A DNA stretch of 64,000 nt from Hygrophila difformis (lineage: Eukaryota; Streptophyta; Magnoliopsida; Lamiales; Acanthaceae), in the NCBI GenBank assembly GCA_030278955.1, contig JAOANR010000002.1, positions 26,522,057 to 26,586,056 of the forward strand. Reading direction: 5' to 3'. Shown here piece after piece: positions 34,807 to 47,197 of this stretch; positions within the stretch are counted from its first letter, which is position 1, and every line of letters starts with the position of its first letter. The position numbers and the translations under genes were made by a program. The notes below the pieces were generated by a model. It saw only the letters and a program-made list of their open reading frames with translations. It did no database searches and was not told the origin of the DNA.

Positions 34807-36039
34807 CTGCAATAATTGCACACTCATGCAATTAACCCACCTAAGTCAAACAGATACATTTAGGCAAACACAAAAGACATGGCAAGTTCAGACATTTGGA
34901 AATATGGGAAGCAGTACATCACTAAACTTGAGTCTGAAAGAAACTGGAGAAAACCACAACACATTTATTGTACACTACTATTTTATTTTTCTACAATATA
35001 GATGTCATATCTATTAATCTTATCTTATATATATATCTCTTATATACTATAAGAGAAGCTCCAAAATTGCAATTGGCATCTCCACCGTCCATCCCATTCC
35101 AATTTCATTTGTGGCCCTTGGATGGCCCGGAGTGTTCTTGGCCATTGGATCTTTGATTTGATTGTGGATCGTTGGATCTCGTTCCTGGATCTCATCTCAT
35201 TTGCTTCGATCGTTTCCTTCGTCATTACTCTTCCCTCTCTCTCTTTCGGGTTCTCTCACGCTGATCCATTCCCAATCTTCCCCATCTTTCGTCTAGGCGC
35301 TCTCGCGAACCCTACCCCATCTTCGGCGTTCAATTGCAGCGATCCGGCAATTGACGATGCCTGGCGCGATTGCATCCCTCGCGAACCCTACCCGGCTTTC
35401 TTCACCCATTCAATCTCTTTTGCCATCGTTATCCCCAATCGTTTCTGTAGCTTGCTCCAGTGGGGGTTTCCGATGAAAGTGTCGACCTTGTCGCCGGTGT
35501 TCGTCTGCTCCCGATTCAATCGCGAACACGCCATATGGATTCTTTTACCAATCTACCCGAGGATTCTTCGTTCACCAAACAGTACAGATCTCTCGACAAC
35601 CCTACCCGTTTTTCTGTTCACGCATTCTATTTCTTTTGGTAAACCTCCGCTACAGATTTCTTTAAATGGTTGGAGTAGGGATTGTTCGTAAAAGTCTGAG
35701 GTCGTCGGCGGTGGCGCCCTCCTTTCGATCCCGGTTCTGCCTTGCACGGTTGCCGCCCTCGCCGCTACGCCTCCTTCCATTTCAGCCACCGCCTCTGGGA
35801 ACACTGTGGGAAGCTGCCGTTCGGTCGCCGCCGTTGGGAACACTGTTGTTGATTTGTGTTCCGTATAGTCGTTTCCCTTCTACTTTTGTTTTTTCCCAAA
35901 CATGTATATGCGTTTCTGGTTTAACCATTTTTTGCAACTTGGTCTGATTTTTTATATTGATGTGCGTTTCGAGTTAGAAGTTTGGATTTTGGTATGGGTT
36001 AGTTTGACTTTTGAGTTCGATCACTTACTCTTTCATTTT

Positions 36040-36084
36040 GAACAAGATTTCTCAGGTGCTGCATTGGATGAATTCAAGAGAGAA
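36040..36084 (+). pseudogene. Raf-like MAPKKK fragment, part 1
   Basis: QDFSGAALDEFKRE ending at a GTAACG donor is the exon between kinase subdomains II and III of plant EDR1/CTR1-type Raf-like kinases. Its next exon (starting [15 protein letters not shown]) is found 2.9 kb away at 38947. The left exon edge is uncertain. Confidence 0.75.
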
Positions 36085-36477
36085 GTAACGCTCCCCTTCT
36101 GACTTACCTTCAAATACTAGATATTTGAGATATTTCATAATTGATATATTTTGTAAATTGCAATTCTTTTGTGACAAAGCATATATTTGTGAACCATGAA
36201 TATCCTCAATAAATATTTAATTGAAGACTCATTAGATGGCATATTATCTGCTGGAGGTTCGCAAGAAGGTTGTTACTGTTCTATATTTGTCTGTGTGCCC
36301 ACTGCAGGTTATAAATGGATTAACCCTGAGAAAAGGAAGGAGCTCAAGTATGATCATGTGTGCTTATGCATGTAGCTGTGTAGTTTTTTTGTTCGCCTCC
36401 TAAATATACCATTCTTGTGATATGTGTTTTATGAGCGTGGGTTGCTTTCTTAATTGCTAAAGTTAGTTTAACATTAG

Positions 36478-38319
36478 AAAGCTTCTGAAACATCTATAAT
36501 CCAAGCATGTTCTGAATTGTCACGCGTAACTGGACGCAGTGGACGGCGACCCACTGTTTGGGGACGTGCACCTGTGAGTGTACTGTTAATACACCATTTT
36601 TTCATTAGATCTATTGACTTACTACATTGACGTGTATGAGTGAATTTACTTTGAGACAACTTATGAAACTCACTCAATTCATTATTTGAGTTCAGGGAAG
36701 AAAGAACCTTTCTATGGAGTCCATTGACGTTCCCCTTGATGAAGAGTAAGTGAGTTATTTGTCATATAGAAAAAGATAATCTAAAGCGATACTTTTGATT
36801 TTGGTAGTGATTGTCGTAGGATGCATTGTCTTTCTTGTATTAATTGGGACATTTCCACATAATTATCACATCAATTATGTCTTTGTTCTAAGGATTGAAG
36901 ACCAGAAGATTGACAGTACCAGAATCCCAGATGTGGTAGAGTTTAAAATGTTTCTCTCTCTTGATGACTGCATGGGTCTCTTTTTCATTTCTGATTTATG
37001 CAATCTCTTGACAATGTCTGACTAATTTGCCTCAATAGGCCACAGTGATGAAATCTCTTCTGCAAGAATGTGTACTTTTGCGAAAGCATGGATTGCGCGA
37101 ACTTCGCACAAACCTTGAACGGGATGTAAGGACTTTGAGCAGAATTTGATATCCTTTGTGTTTTTTTCATTATATCCTGAGAAATATCTATCCGGATTTG
37201 GTTATACAAGGATCTCACGCAAAACCATGCTTTGCCATTTTGTGCAGGGGATAATTATTTGAAGTGACTTTTAGGAACTTAATATTGCATCTTCCTGCAT
37301 TATTCTGATTGTGCTGGTCATTTATGCATGTCTGGAAATTTCGTTGTAGGTTTCGAGATTGCAAGAGCAATTACAAAAGGAGACGAACTTGAGGACAGCA
37401 GTTGGAGCTGGACTTGGAAAATCACAACCTCTATCTCTGTCACTTGTTGATGAGAAGGTAATTGTTTCTTTGTGGATTTCTTTCTTTTTGGGTATTAGTC
37501 ATATGTGAAGCTGCTCATTTTGTATTGACTATAGACGAAGGAAGAGCTGGATGAAATTGCACAACTGAAGGCAGACACCACGAATCTGAAGAAAAAGGTT
37601 GATGATCTTGAACTTCAGCTTAATAAACAGCGCAACCAACTTTCTACTGTTGGGCTTGATTTACGAGTTGATCCGAACTCAAATGACCGATTGAAGTCGT
37701 AAGCACCCTTGTTTTTTCTTTTTGTTTGTACTATCTTTTATTCTGAATTACACAAGTATTTTTTTTAAAAGTTTTTCGGATCTTTTACCTTTTACCTATT
37801 AAGACATGAGCATGTTTCCTTCTTGATGAGGTGCAGGAAGGCAGAACAGAAGGATGGTAGAGGCACATCTCTTTCCAGCACGTCTGGAAGATTTCCCAGA
37901 AATAAGGTATGCATCAATATCTAAGAAATAGACTGAAACTAGAATTGCACAGTCATCAGTTTTGAGTTGAAACAACGAACTGATAAATTTTGTTGTTGCC
38001 TTAATTCAACTTCATGTTTATATCCAGTTGCCATGATTTGATATCATGCGAAAAAAATATTTCTACTTCATTTTGCAAATATGGTTATTTTTTTGTAAGA
38101 ACTGTTAATGTAGCTATTATCGTCTTCTGTTGGGAACAGGAAACCGGTTTGGACAAGTCAAAATCTGTACAAAGGAAACATGCACAGCAAACAGAAGGTT
38201 CATCAAATCTTAAAAGCATAGCATCTTACGCCAGGGCATTCACTCCAGATTCGGGGACAAATAAACTTCCTGGATCAGTTTCCAGGAAGTCAAGCACAAA
38301 AGAAGTAGGATCTTTTTAA
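36478..38319 (+). pseudogene. REN1-type RhoGAP C-terminal fragment
   Basis: Later exons join cleanly: 37039-37125, 37350-37457, 37535-37698, 37837-37906 and 38140-38319. They encode the coiled-coil tail of the plant PH-RhoGAP/REN1 family: SLLQECVLLRKHGLREL, then NLERDVSRLQEQLQKE, EKTKEELDEIAQLKAD and LKKKVDDLELQLNKQR, ending at a stop after SSTKEVGSF. Earlier pieces (SELSRVTGRSGRRPTVWGRA at 36495-36570; an NLSMESIDVPLDEE-like frame at 36700-36748) are displaced by a one-base frameshift. The PH and RhoGAP domains that act on ROP GTPases are missing. It sits between the two halves of the MAPKKK fragment. Confidence 0.8.
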
Positions 38320-38467
38320 TACCAGTAGCTACATTACTGTACTGTACGAAAACAGGAAAGGGGCTAAGCCCAACATAGTTTAGCTCTTGGTTGCACAAAA
38401 AGCAAACCGAAACCAAGAGGTTAGATTTAGATACTTAGCTCTTACAACCTAAGGGCAAGCAAACAAC

Positions 38468-38747
38468 TTAGACTGACACTGGTTTTTCATGAATCAGGCA
38501 GTTCTCAAGTTTAGGAGCTTCAGAGGCGCTTTTGTTAGTTTCTGGGATGCTAACGCCTGGCTCAGTTGTGTAGTGCTGGCGACAAACAGGCATGTAAACA
38601 TTTGCACCACCTATGAGCTCGGTTTGTGTTGCATCTATCTTTCTCAATGTGAAGAATGCACGTTTTCCACAAAGCTCACACCGGGCTGTTAATTTTGTCA
38701 CGGTGTCAGCAAGAGGAATGACATCTAGAACAGAACCGAAATTCCTC
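38468..38747 (-). pseudogene. Thymidine kinase last-exon fragment
   Basis: From an acceptor (GCTGCAG) the minus strand reads [20 protein letters not shown], then [34 protein letters not shown] and a divergent tail ending in a stop. CELCG and PVCRQH hold the zinc-binding Cys/His residues of type II thymidine kinases. The P-loop and catalytic Glu exons are missing, so it is a 3' fragment. It is open throughout and antisense to the neighbouring REN1 fragment. Confidence 0.88.
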
Positions 38748-38946
38748 CTGCAGCAATCATAAGGAATGTAGCATTCAGTTTAATGAGAACGGAAAGAAAA
38801 GAGTGCTCAAAGCAAAACACAAAGTCGGTGGAGCTAAATATATACTCACTTACTTATATATATATGTAATTGTGATAGCTTCTATACAGTCTGGTGAAAT
38901 GCTTGGTACAGAACTGTTCAACTTACATTTTCATTTTCTGTCCCAG

Positions 38947-39047
38947 GTTTGAATAATGCGTAGGTTACGTCATCCAAATGTAGTACTTTTCATGGGTGCA
39001 GTAACTCGGCCCCCAGACCTCTCTATCATCTCTGAATTTCTGCCTCG
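38947..39047 (+). pseudogene. Raf-like MAPKKK fragment, part 2
   Basis: After a CCCAG acceptor the frame reads V, stop, [20 protein letters not shown] and [12 protein letters not shown], then a GTGAGA donor. This is the subdomain III-V exon of an EDR1-like Raf kinase. The Arg codon of VRIM has become TGA. It continues the exon at 36040-36084. Confidence 0.85.
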
Positions 39048-39981
39048 GTGAGAGTTGCTGGATTCTTGAATTCAATTGCTACTCAAATTTTTCTGTCAAG
39101 AAAGCTCAATTCTTGGGGACTTCTTTTTGTGCATTGTTCCCTATGTTCTGTCTATCTCTAATATTACAATGTAAATATAATTGGATTGGATTTTCTAATA
39201 TCATGAAATTCAAACTATTGCCCCCACATTTCCTATTGTGATAATCATTATGCATGGTTCCATCTGGAGTTGAAGGGCTGGTTGGTGTATGAAAATTATG
39301 CAATATATGAATTAAAGGAGCATTTATAATATGTGTCACCTATGATTGCTGGTACGGTAACTTAAGAAAATTCTACAAGGAAATGTTGTATGTCAGGATA
39401 TTTGAGCAGGCTTACATGTGGTGCTGCTCTTAGTGTATTATGTTTACTTAAACAAATATTATTAAGCAGCTCATCTTGTGTTGTCTGGTTGCAGATTGTG
39501 ATGTTCCAAAACAGTCTGTTGATGGGAGGTGGATCAGATGTTGCCATTGATATATGTGTGTTGTGTTATATGGAGGTTGTGGAAGGGGAAATAGAAGAAG
39601 GCGCTGAAACTGCAATTGATGTAGAAAAGAAGGATGCTGTTGCTGTCCATGAAGCAGGAGAGACGCCAGATGAGAATGTGAATCAAGGGGGGAGAAGGCA
39701 GTCGAATTGATCTAGGAAGGATAGTAACCAGAGGCCATCTAAAATGGTAAAATATGTTTACCATTTTGAATTTGTCAATTAAATTAGTTTTATGATGAGC
39801 TATACGTTGAACATTTTCATAAGAATCTTATGTCCTGTTTTGTGTTTGAATCTTGATCAATTGAAAGGCAACGCAGCCCAAGAATTGGGGATTCCATCGT
39901 GGTATCCATGAATTGGTGATGATTATGCCTCGGAGAAATTTTGCTGTAGAACAAATCTCCCTGTGAAATTTGGTTACAAGA
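39048..39981. other. Spacer between captured fragments, nothing recognised
   Basis: A 77-codon open stretch at 39480-39710 (acidic VVEGEIEEGAETAIDVEKKD) follows an acceptor-like TTGCAG but matches nothing I recognise. The rest is AT-rich filler. Confidence 0.4.
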
Positions 39982-40431
39982 ATGGTGCACGACGCTTACG
40001 ATTCCGGCCAATTGATCGCCAATTCCTCCACCAGAATTGACGCGATCGAATCCTACGGCTCGCCGCTCCTCCTATCATGCTCTGATGGTTCTCTCAGAAT
40101 CTACGCTCTTGAATCGTCTCCGGGTGACCACCGGTCTCCCCTGCCTGAATTCTATTCCCAACGGCCGGAGCTGAAGAAGGAGTCGTACGTTCTCCAGCGG
40201 ACAATTAATGGCTTCTCTAAGAGGCTGATCCTGGCAATGGAGGTTATATAATCGCGGGAGCTCCTTCTATCGCTTTTCGATCGCCTTTCATAAGCTCCCC
40301 AATTTGGAGACTCTGGCTGTCATTACCAAAGCCAAGGGCGCCAACGCCTATTCCTGGGATGATCAGCGAGGGTTTTTGTGCTTCGCGCGGCTGAAGAAGG
40401 TTTTCATTATTAAACACGATGGTAAATTCTT
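39982..40431 (+). pseudogene. VPS39/VAM6 first-exon fragment, broken
   Basis: MVHDAYDSGQLI, then IDAIESYGSPLLLSCSDGSL and RIYALES match the N-terminal CNH-type beta-propeller of plant VPS39, the HOPS-complex subunit for vacuolar fusion. The frame stops at TAA (40249-40251) within MEV-I-stop-SRE. It resumes in other frames as HKLPNLETLAVITKAKGANA and YSWDDQRGFLCFARLKKVF, up to a GTAAAT donor at 40432. A stop and a frameshift make it non-functional; only exon 1 was captured. Confidence 0.85.
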
Positions 40432-41778
40432 TGTTTCAGTTTTGAATCCTCTCGTTGTTTCCTCTCAAGTTCTGTAGTTAGTTCTCGTTGTTTTTGGAAT
40501 TCTATAAGCTTTGATATTTGTAAGAAAGGGAATGGGAAACAGAAGACATAATAGAACTGTGTTTGGATGTGAATCCTTTTGTCCGTGGAAGGAACAAAGC
40601 TTTCCCAGTTTTCTCAACTCCTTTCTTTTCTTTCCTTTCTGTTTCTTCCAAACTAGGCGCAGCTTTTACCAGCATATTATGTGTGTCCTAGGCCGCCAGG
40701 TCAATTTTAGGACTCATTTTGAACTTGTTACTCCATATGTCCTGACACTGTTTTCGTTGGTTGTTCCTGAACTTATTGTTACATATATGGGTCTGATATA
40801 CCCGAGCTTTTATGATGTTGTTTCAATGATTAATGGAGATTTACTTGCTCAAATTTGGTTAATTCTATGTATCTGTGGATCTGAGGGAGGCCTTGGTTTA
40901 GCACCAATATTGCAGAGGTTTCATATGGCACTGGCAGAGGCAGAGGCAGAGGCATCGTGTTACTGATACCTGACAAATATCTTAAAATGCAGGTCGAACA
41001 TGTTTTCGTGGATCGTTTGTCTCAGGTTTGTCTGTTGATTTGCAAGAAGCAAAGGTGGGTCCCATTGATGTATCAATTATTGCCATGATCTGGTTATAGT
41101 GGAATTGAATCTCTGATTGTATGATGTTTATCGTTTCGCTCGCAGGCCTCCCGTCGGCGTTTTGACAAGGCCATATATTCATATGATCAGGTATGGAAGA
41201 TTTCTTGGAGAAACTATTTCGTTGGAGGTTAAGATTTAAAAAAACAAGTTTCATAAAAGATAGTGGCCTGTTGCCGCTTGGTTATTACTTGAATCATTTC
41301 CTTGGTGTTCCAATTGAAGCCTTTTGTTCATGCCACGCTCATTTTACAAATTTGAACCTGGTCTGAACTTGATGCTCACCATTTATGAATTGTACTTAAG
41401 ATATGCACTGTTAACTATTGTAATTAAAGTGTAGGATAACTATTTATCCTTGCTACATGAATCTTCTAATTTCAATTCAACATATAAAAAAAATCTTCTA
41501 GCGCTGCAGTAACCTACTATATGTGGTAGTTATATTTTAAATGTGGTCATTCAGTTCTAGAAAATAGATGTGTACACTGGAATTGTTACTAATTAGTTTT
41601 TCATTTGAAGCCTGGTCTAACCATCTTGTTGCTTATTTTCTTGAATCTAAGCTGCTGTAATGAATAATTTATTAAGGGTTCGGGTATTTGGTGTTTCATT
41701 TTCTTCATTTTGCAATTTAATTTCATTCTATACTCATGAATTGGCTGTTAGCTTAGTTTGAATGTTGGTATTTTGTAG

Positions 41779-42090
41779 CTTCCTGCCCTCATATGCCCTG
41801 GGATAACTTTAGTCATTTCGCCCCTTGTTTGTCAAATCCAAGATCAAATAATGCACCTACTTCAGGTAATATTTCAAATCACATTGGTCAAATGTTCATT
41901 TGTTTACTTGATTCTTTGTACGTAATAACTTTGTGTAGATTGTACTAAAATCCAGCCTGTTGTCTCATTTTTATGATGACCAGGCAAGTGCCAACATGGA
42001 ATGGGCAGAGCAGCATGAGATTTTCAGAGAGCTTAGTTCGGATTACTGCAAGTACAAGCTATTGTATGTGACCCCTGAGAAAGTTGCAAG
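41779..42090 (+). pseudogene. RecQ4-type DNA helicase fragment
   Basis: Two exons: 41779-41865 (LPALICPGITLVISPLVCQI, QDQIMHLLQ; helicase motif Ia) and 41984-42090 (SANMEWAEQHEIFRELSSDY, then KLLYVTPEKVA; motif Ib region). These match plant RECQ4A/BLM-like helicases. Walker A, DEAH and later motifs are absent. No stop interrupts the surviving exons, but the element's sequence follows directly. Confidence 0.85.
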
Positions 42091-43602
42091 GTGTGTGCAG
42101 TTTTCAAAATGTTTAAATTTTCTTCTTTGTATGCCATGGATGTTGGCCAATATTCGGTTTGGGCTTCCACAAGCTGGATGTGATAAACCTATTATAGGGT
42201 GATGCTTGGTAGTTGTTAGTGCCTTAAGCTGCTACCCTTATACCAAAGTTACAGAAGTGGATCTTAACAATGGGTTTTGCTTTTTGCCTTGGAGGTTGTT
42301 TCATAGGCTGAGGAAGGGAAATGGTTTGGTGCTTTGGGAAAGCCTGCTCAGTTATGACATGTTTGATTTGAATTATTCTTGTTAGTTGTTTCTATGTAGA
42401 AATTCCATGTGCATCCTTTGTCCAAAGTCCAAAATTCTTGCATCCTGTCCTCTATTCAGGATTTATGTTATGTATTTTACCTTTGTATTGTGAGATGGTG
42501 AAGGTATTATTGCACAATATAGTTTGTGCTGTGAGATGGTGAAGAGTATATGATATTATTAGTATTTATTATTATAATCTAAAAATTTTAGACAAAAGTT
42601 CTGAGGGAAAATTTGGGAAGAGAAAAACTTTTGATATATTATATTATAAAGAATAGATATATATAATTCATATTTTATGGTGTTATTTGCGGGAAAAAAT
42701 GTATTTTACATATGTCCAAAAATTGATTTTTGCTAGGGGATTTGATATTTTTTCAGAGAGTTTAAAATCTTCAAAGCCTAAATATCGGTTCATCTAACTT
42801 TGTTGCTAGAAAGAAAAGGAAAAAGGGAATTTTTATTCCTCACTGAAATACACATAGAGTTAATGGTGAATGTCTTAGGTGTTGAGCCCCGCTCCTTGGG
42901 TGTCATTCAATTCTTGGCCTTTTAAGTTTAATTGTTGGTTTCACACGTTAGCATTAATTGTATTGCTGCATGACTAGCAGGTTGTGCTGGGAATGTGTTT
43001 CTTGAGGGTGAGGGTGTTCTTTGTGGCTGGAATTGCTATTTTTTTGTTACGGTTATACTTCTTTAATTATGTATTTGTTTAGTTTACTTTAGTTAGCTTA
43101 ATTTTATGCTTGTTTTTGGCATGTGAAGTGCTGTTTGGTTTGTGGTGTGTCTTCTTGATTGGTTTCTAATAGATCAAATGGCAATAATTTTAGATTCATT
43201 CTTGAACTGATTGTAAATTCTCTAGGTTTATGCGTACCATTTGTTTGTGAAAATTCCTGGCTGTTTCAAATACCTATCTAAGTTGCAACAGCTTAGTGTT
43301 GAGCTCTACTGGGACAGGTCATCTTTGCTGTTGCTTCGTTGCTATTTATGTGTTTGGATGTTGAGTTCTACAATAACACTGCCTTCTGGTAAACTCATGT
43401 TGCGTTATTGCTTTTTCCCTGTTCCTGTTTCGTAATTTCGTTGTTGTCCGTGTTCTTTGATATGGATTGATTTTGTAATTTTGCATTGGTTATTTGTTGT
43501 TATTGATTTGCGTTTGTATGAGAAATGAGGATCGAACCCTCGACCAATTCTTCTTCTTCGTTTTTGTTTTTTACCATCAACTTCGATGTGCTGTGGAACT
43601 GC
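42091..43602. other. Spacer after the RecQ fragment, nothing recognised
   Basis: AT-rich sequence with no conserved reading frame. It may hold intron sequence carried along with the captured RecQ exons. Confidence 0.4.
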
Positions 43603-43610
43603 CCCCTACC

Positions 43611-44183
43611 CTCTGATGCTCGGACTCGGCAAAAAGGGTGCCGTACCGGTGTCCGCCGGACACGACGCGGATACCGGTACGGGATCTGCGTCCGGCGCTT
43701 CGGGTTTCCGGCGGACTCGGCTACATCGCCTGAAATGGCATTTCAAATCGTGGAATTGAAGAAGAGATGAAGAGGGGAATGGAGGAAAAGGGGAGGGGAG
43801 AGGGCAACAGCGTAGAGGCTGTAATCTAGGGTTAGTTTTATTAAAATTGGGCCTTTAATGGGCCTAACTATTGGTAATTTCAAATATTTTGGGCCATACG
43901 ATAATCCAACATAAACTAATACATGTTATAATTTTTTCTAACAAGTAATATTATATTGTATCTGATATATATATAAAAAAAATTATATTGTATCTCATGC
44001 ACAAGTAAAATTATATTATTTCTCATATATATAAAAAAAATTTGAGATGTGTCCCCGCACCAGTGTCCTAATTCCGGATCCTTTTTTGCCGTGTCCCCGT
44101 ATCCTATTTTTTAAAATAGTAAGTGTCCGCCACATATCCCCGCACCCGTGTCGGACACCCGTACCCGAGTCCGAGCAACATAG
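43611..44183. mobile_element. hAT-type MITE with 8-bp target duplication
   Basis: 573 bp with ends CTCTGATGCTCGGACTCGG and CCGAGTCCGAGCAACATAG (17 of 19 matching as inverted repeats). It is flanked by CCCCTACC on both sides (43603-43610 and 44184-44191). The ends are rich in CCGGTGTCCG/CGTGTCGGACAC words. An 8-bp duplication is typical of hAT elements. It inserted into the Helitron region after capture. Confidence 0.8.
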
Positions 44184-44824
44184 CCCCTACCAACATGTGC
44201 ACATTCTTTTATAAAATTGCTGCTGATAACTGGAATTTGTTGGGATCACACATTCAGAAATTATTAACTGGATTGATTTTTTATGATTTCTGATATGCAA
44301 TCCATGATTTGTTGTTTTCTAATTCATGTAAAATTTGTCGGTGGGGTTAAATGGTTGACAGCTATCACCTGACCATTTCTGGAAAGATACAAAATGAGAA
44401 TTTCAAGACTCCCTCCTAGAACATGACTGTTTTAGATTTATCTTTAATTCTTTATCCCTTAAAGTTTGAACTTTGAACTAACAAGGACTGATTATGATGT
44501 TATCCCTTAAAGCTTGAACTTTGAACTAACGAGGCCTGATTATGTTGTTGAATTACCTTTTGTTTAGCTGTTTAGCGGTTACTTTTCGCAATTTGTGAAT
44601 TGTGTGGGAGATTAATTTTTTTTATTATTTCTGGGGTGCCCTCCATATACTGCCAGTCGATGCTGAGTTTGTTCTATGAATCCTGGGCGTCCTAGAAAGG
44701 GAGAAGATTTTTGTGGATACCGAATGGTTTTCTTGAGGATAAGCGAGTGAAAGGTTGTGATGAGTTTGGGATGAATAATATATTGTCTTATTGTGATCTG
44801 AGTATTTGTTATTTTGTGCCGCAG

Positions 44825-44953
44825 AATGTTGATGTGGGAAGATGGGTTCTGCATAGTCAGAGTTCTAGATTCTTTGGATAAAATGGATGATGAGGATCTC
44901 GTCAGGAAAGCCTTCAGCAAAATGTCCATTCAACTGTATAATTATGGAGAAGG
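44825..44953 (+). pseudogene. bHLH-MYC_N (RSS3/LHW-like) gene fragment
   Basis: A single exon after a GCCGCAG acceptor: MLMWEDGFC, then DLVRKAFSKMSIQLYNYGEG, ending at a donor. WEDGFC and YNYGEG are signatures of the bHLH-MYC_N domain of plant LHW/RSS3-type regulators. The continuation expected after YNYGEG is absent. Confidence 0.75.
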
Positions 44954-45164
44954 GTGGGTAGTGCTGGGTAGGTGCTGCATTAAGATGGGGATTTTGGGGA
45001 TTTTAGTTTTAATTTAAACACAGGGTTACAAAGGCTTACTAACACTTAAAGATCTAATTTTTACTCTTTTATTTATGTACTACTATTTTCTATTTGAGTG
45101 GGTGTCGATAACCTGCATTTATTCAGTTTTACCATAGGCATCTTGTTTTGGTTTTCTGATTCAG

Positions 45165-46180
45165 GGATTTTGGAGGGGTAATGTATCTACCCTGCTCATG
45201 GTCATGCCAAATACTGCAATACAATTTACAGTTTTGCACAGACTGAAGACAATAGCTTCTCGTTCTTCTAAGTCAGATTTTCCATATGTTCAACCGCATT
45301 TGTTATTTGCTTCACTTTTTCTCTCTCTTGAATATAATGCCTGGTAAATGCTTCATTTTATCTCGACATGCCATTTTTGGTCCTTATGAATTGTTATTGT
45401 TTGTCAATATGGAAAAAAGGTTGCATTCAATATTTTGACTGTATTGACATTCTGTGCTCTTGTTCTCCATGCAGGAGACCATATTCATATAAGTCCGTAT
45501 CTGTCTTATGTTTGTAGGGAATTTGCCGAATGTGCTGCTACTGTTGGATTGTATCCATTCCATTTTTTAAGAATTATTTTAGCTTCTCGAGGAGAGCCAA
45601 AGGTACTCACCTCTATCCTGTAACTATAAACTGGTGCCTTTTAACCAATTTCAAAATTTATAATCTTATTTACTAAACATTCCAAAATTACATAGTCTGT
45701 ATATACAAAACTTTGCATTTGATCACTTGTGATAGTTGTTATTACTTCTTTCTATTATATTGAAATGGTTAGGATGGAATCGTTTTTAAATATTATGATC
45801 CTTTGACCATTAGCAATTGTTTTCACCAAGTTTATTAGCAACTAGAAACTCTCTGCTTAGTCATTCCCTTATAATGCTAGAGAATTCAAATTGAAGTGAA
45901 ATTTATTTGTCAAAGGCAAACATCAATTTGAGAGCTTATTCCTAATGAATTTGGCTATAGTGTTCTGTCTTTTATTTATCTTTTAGTCTAACATTTGGAT
46001 GGAGAATTTGTCTAAGTAATACGTTGTGTTCATGACCAGGTTTATCCGAATATGAGGTCCACACTTGTTGATATACTTGAAACCCGTGGCATCCGTGGGC
46101 TATATTCTGGATTGTGGCCCACATTAGTTGAGATAGTTCATTATGCTGGATTATAGTTTGGGACTTACGACACGTTCAAA
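45165..46180 (+). pseudogene. Mitochondrial thiamine diphosphate carrier fragment, broken
   Basis: Three exons: 45165-45271 ([32 protein letters not shown]), 45475-45602 ([32 protein letters not shown]) and 46040-46180 ([38 protein letters not shown]). They match the middle of plant SLC25-type thiamine diphosphate carriers. The carrier motif PxDxxR has decayed to PFHFLR. The Gln of AGLQFGTYDTFK is a TAG stop, and exons 1 and 2 do not join in frame. Confidence 0.82.
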
Positions 46181-46829
46181 TGTTGGGGGATGGTGAACTC
46201 TCACTCTCACAGTTTATTTCTAGGTTTTTGGAGTTGATTCTTATTTCTTTGAGCTTTGCATTGTAGACATGGAATAAATACGGTCTTCCTTTTGCTTCCC
46301 AAACTGATGGCCTCTCCAGCATATTGTACTTCATGTGGTTGCTTTTGTTTATTTAGCTTGCTTTATATGTGTCATGTGTGTGTATTTACAGTTATTGGTT
46401 GTAAGGCCCTAATGTACTTGTTTAGAATGTCGTCAGACAAGAGTCTATTCTGCTCAACACATAATTGTGTAAGGTTTTTGTTTTTCCTGATATATTGTGG
46501 TAAAATTTCTATCTTCCCAATCGTCTTCTTCATACGTTCATCTACTTTCTTGATTTGCCTACAAATATATATCGTACGTATTTAGATTGATACAGACGCT
46601 AATAAGATGTTTTATGTTATTATAGATGAGATGTTCCATTGGCAATTTCTCTTGCTATTTTGGACAAGTTTCTTGTTAATTAATTTATCTATTTCTCTAT
46701 CATTTAATTTGAACAAATACTTCATGTTTGAAATTTTAATTTCGTATACTGCTTGTGGCCTTTTTGTGTATGTGTAAATATTAGATAATATAATAGGAGA
46801 AAAGTGAGTATAATATAAAGAAGATAAAC

Positions 46830-46884
<55 letters not shown>

Positions 46885-47187
46885 ACCCATGCATTTACTA
46901 TGCAAATGTTAAAATTAAAAATAGATAAAAAAAAATGAAGGAAGTAGAAAACTTCAAGGGTATCTTTTCATTGTAAATAAACCCTAATCGACACCAATAT
47001 ATCCTAAGCTAATAAACAAAGCCATATTTTATCTTATGCAACTAATTAAAAAGTCAAAACACAGTTATTCAATGAATAGCATTCATTATGCAAACGTTTG
47101 TATTTTTAAAAAACTGAGGAAATATTTAATTCACCATTTAAACAACTAATTTATTCAGCTCTACGAATTCATTCCACCATTTTGCAA
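46181..47187. other. AT-rich 3' part of Helitron 1 with an (AAT)n microsatellite
   Basis: No gene is recognised. A run of about 17 AAT/TAA units lies at 46830-46882. The minus-strand leucine-rich reading frame across it is just the repeat translated. Confidence 0.6.
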
Positions 47188-47197
47188 GTGTTAGAAC

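Noticed and set aside
35122..35691. 189-codon open frame near the 5' end of Helitron 1
   Set aside because: Pyrimidine-rich sequence with several overlapping open frames, no domain and no splice context. Probably a captured 5' UTR or Helitron leader.
40511..40966. 151-codon frame after the VPS39 fragment
   Set aside because: No similarity recognised and no conserved motif. Likely a chance frame in captured intron sequence.
41033..41190. Possible exon pair (LSVDLQEAK, RRRFDKAIYSYDQ) between the VPS39 and RecQ fragments
   Set aside because: Splice-like borders are present but the peptide is too short to assign to any family.
46612..46905. Leucine-rich 97-codon minus-strand frame
   Set aside because: The leucine run is the translated (AAT)n microsatellite.
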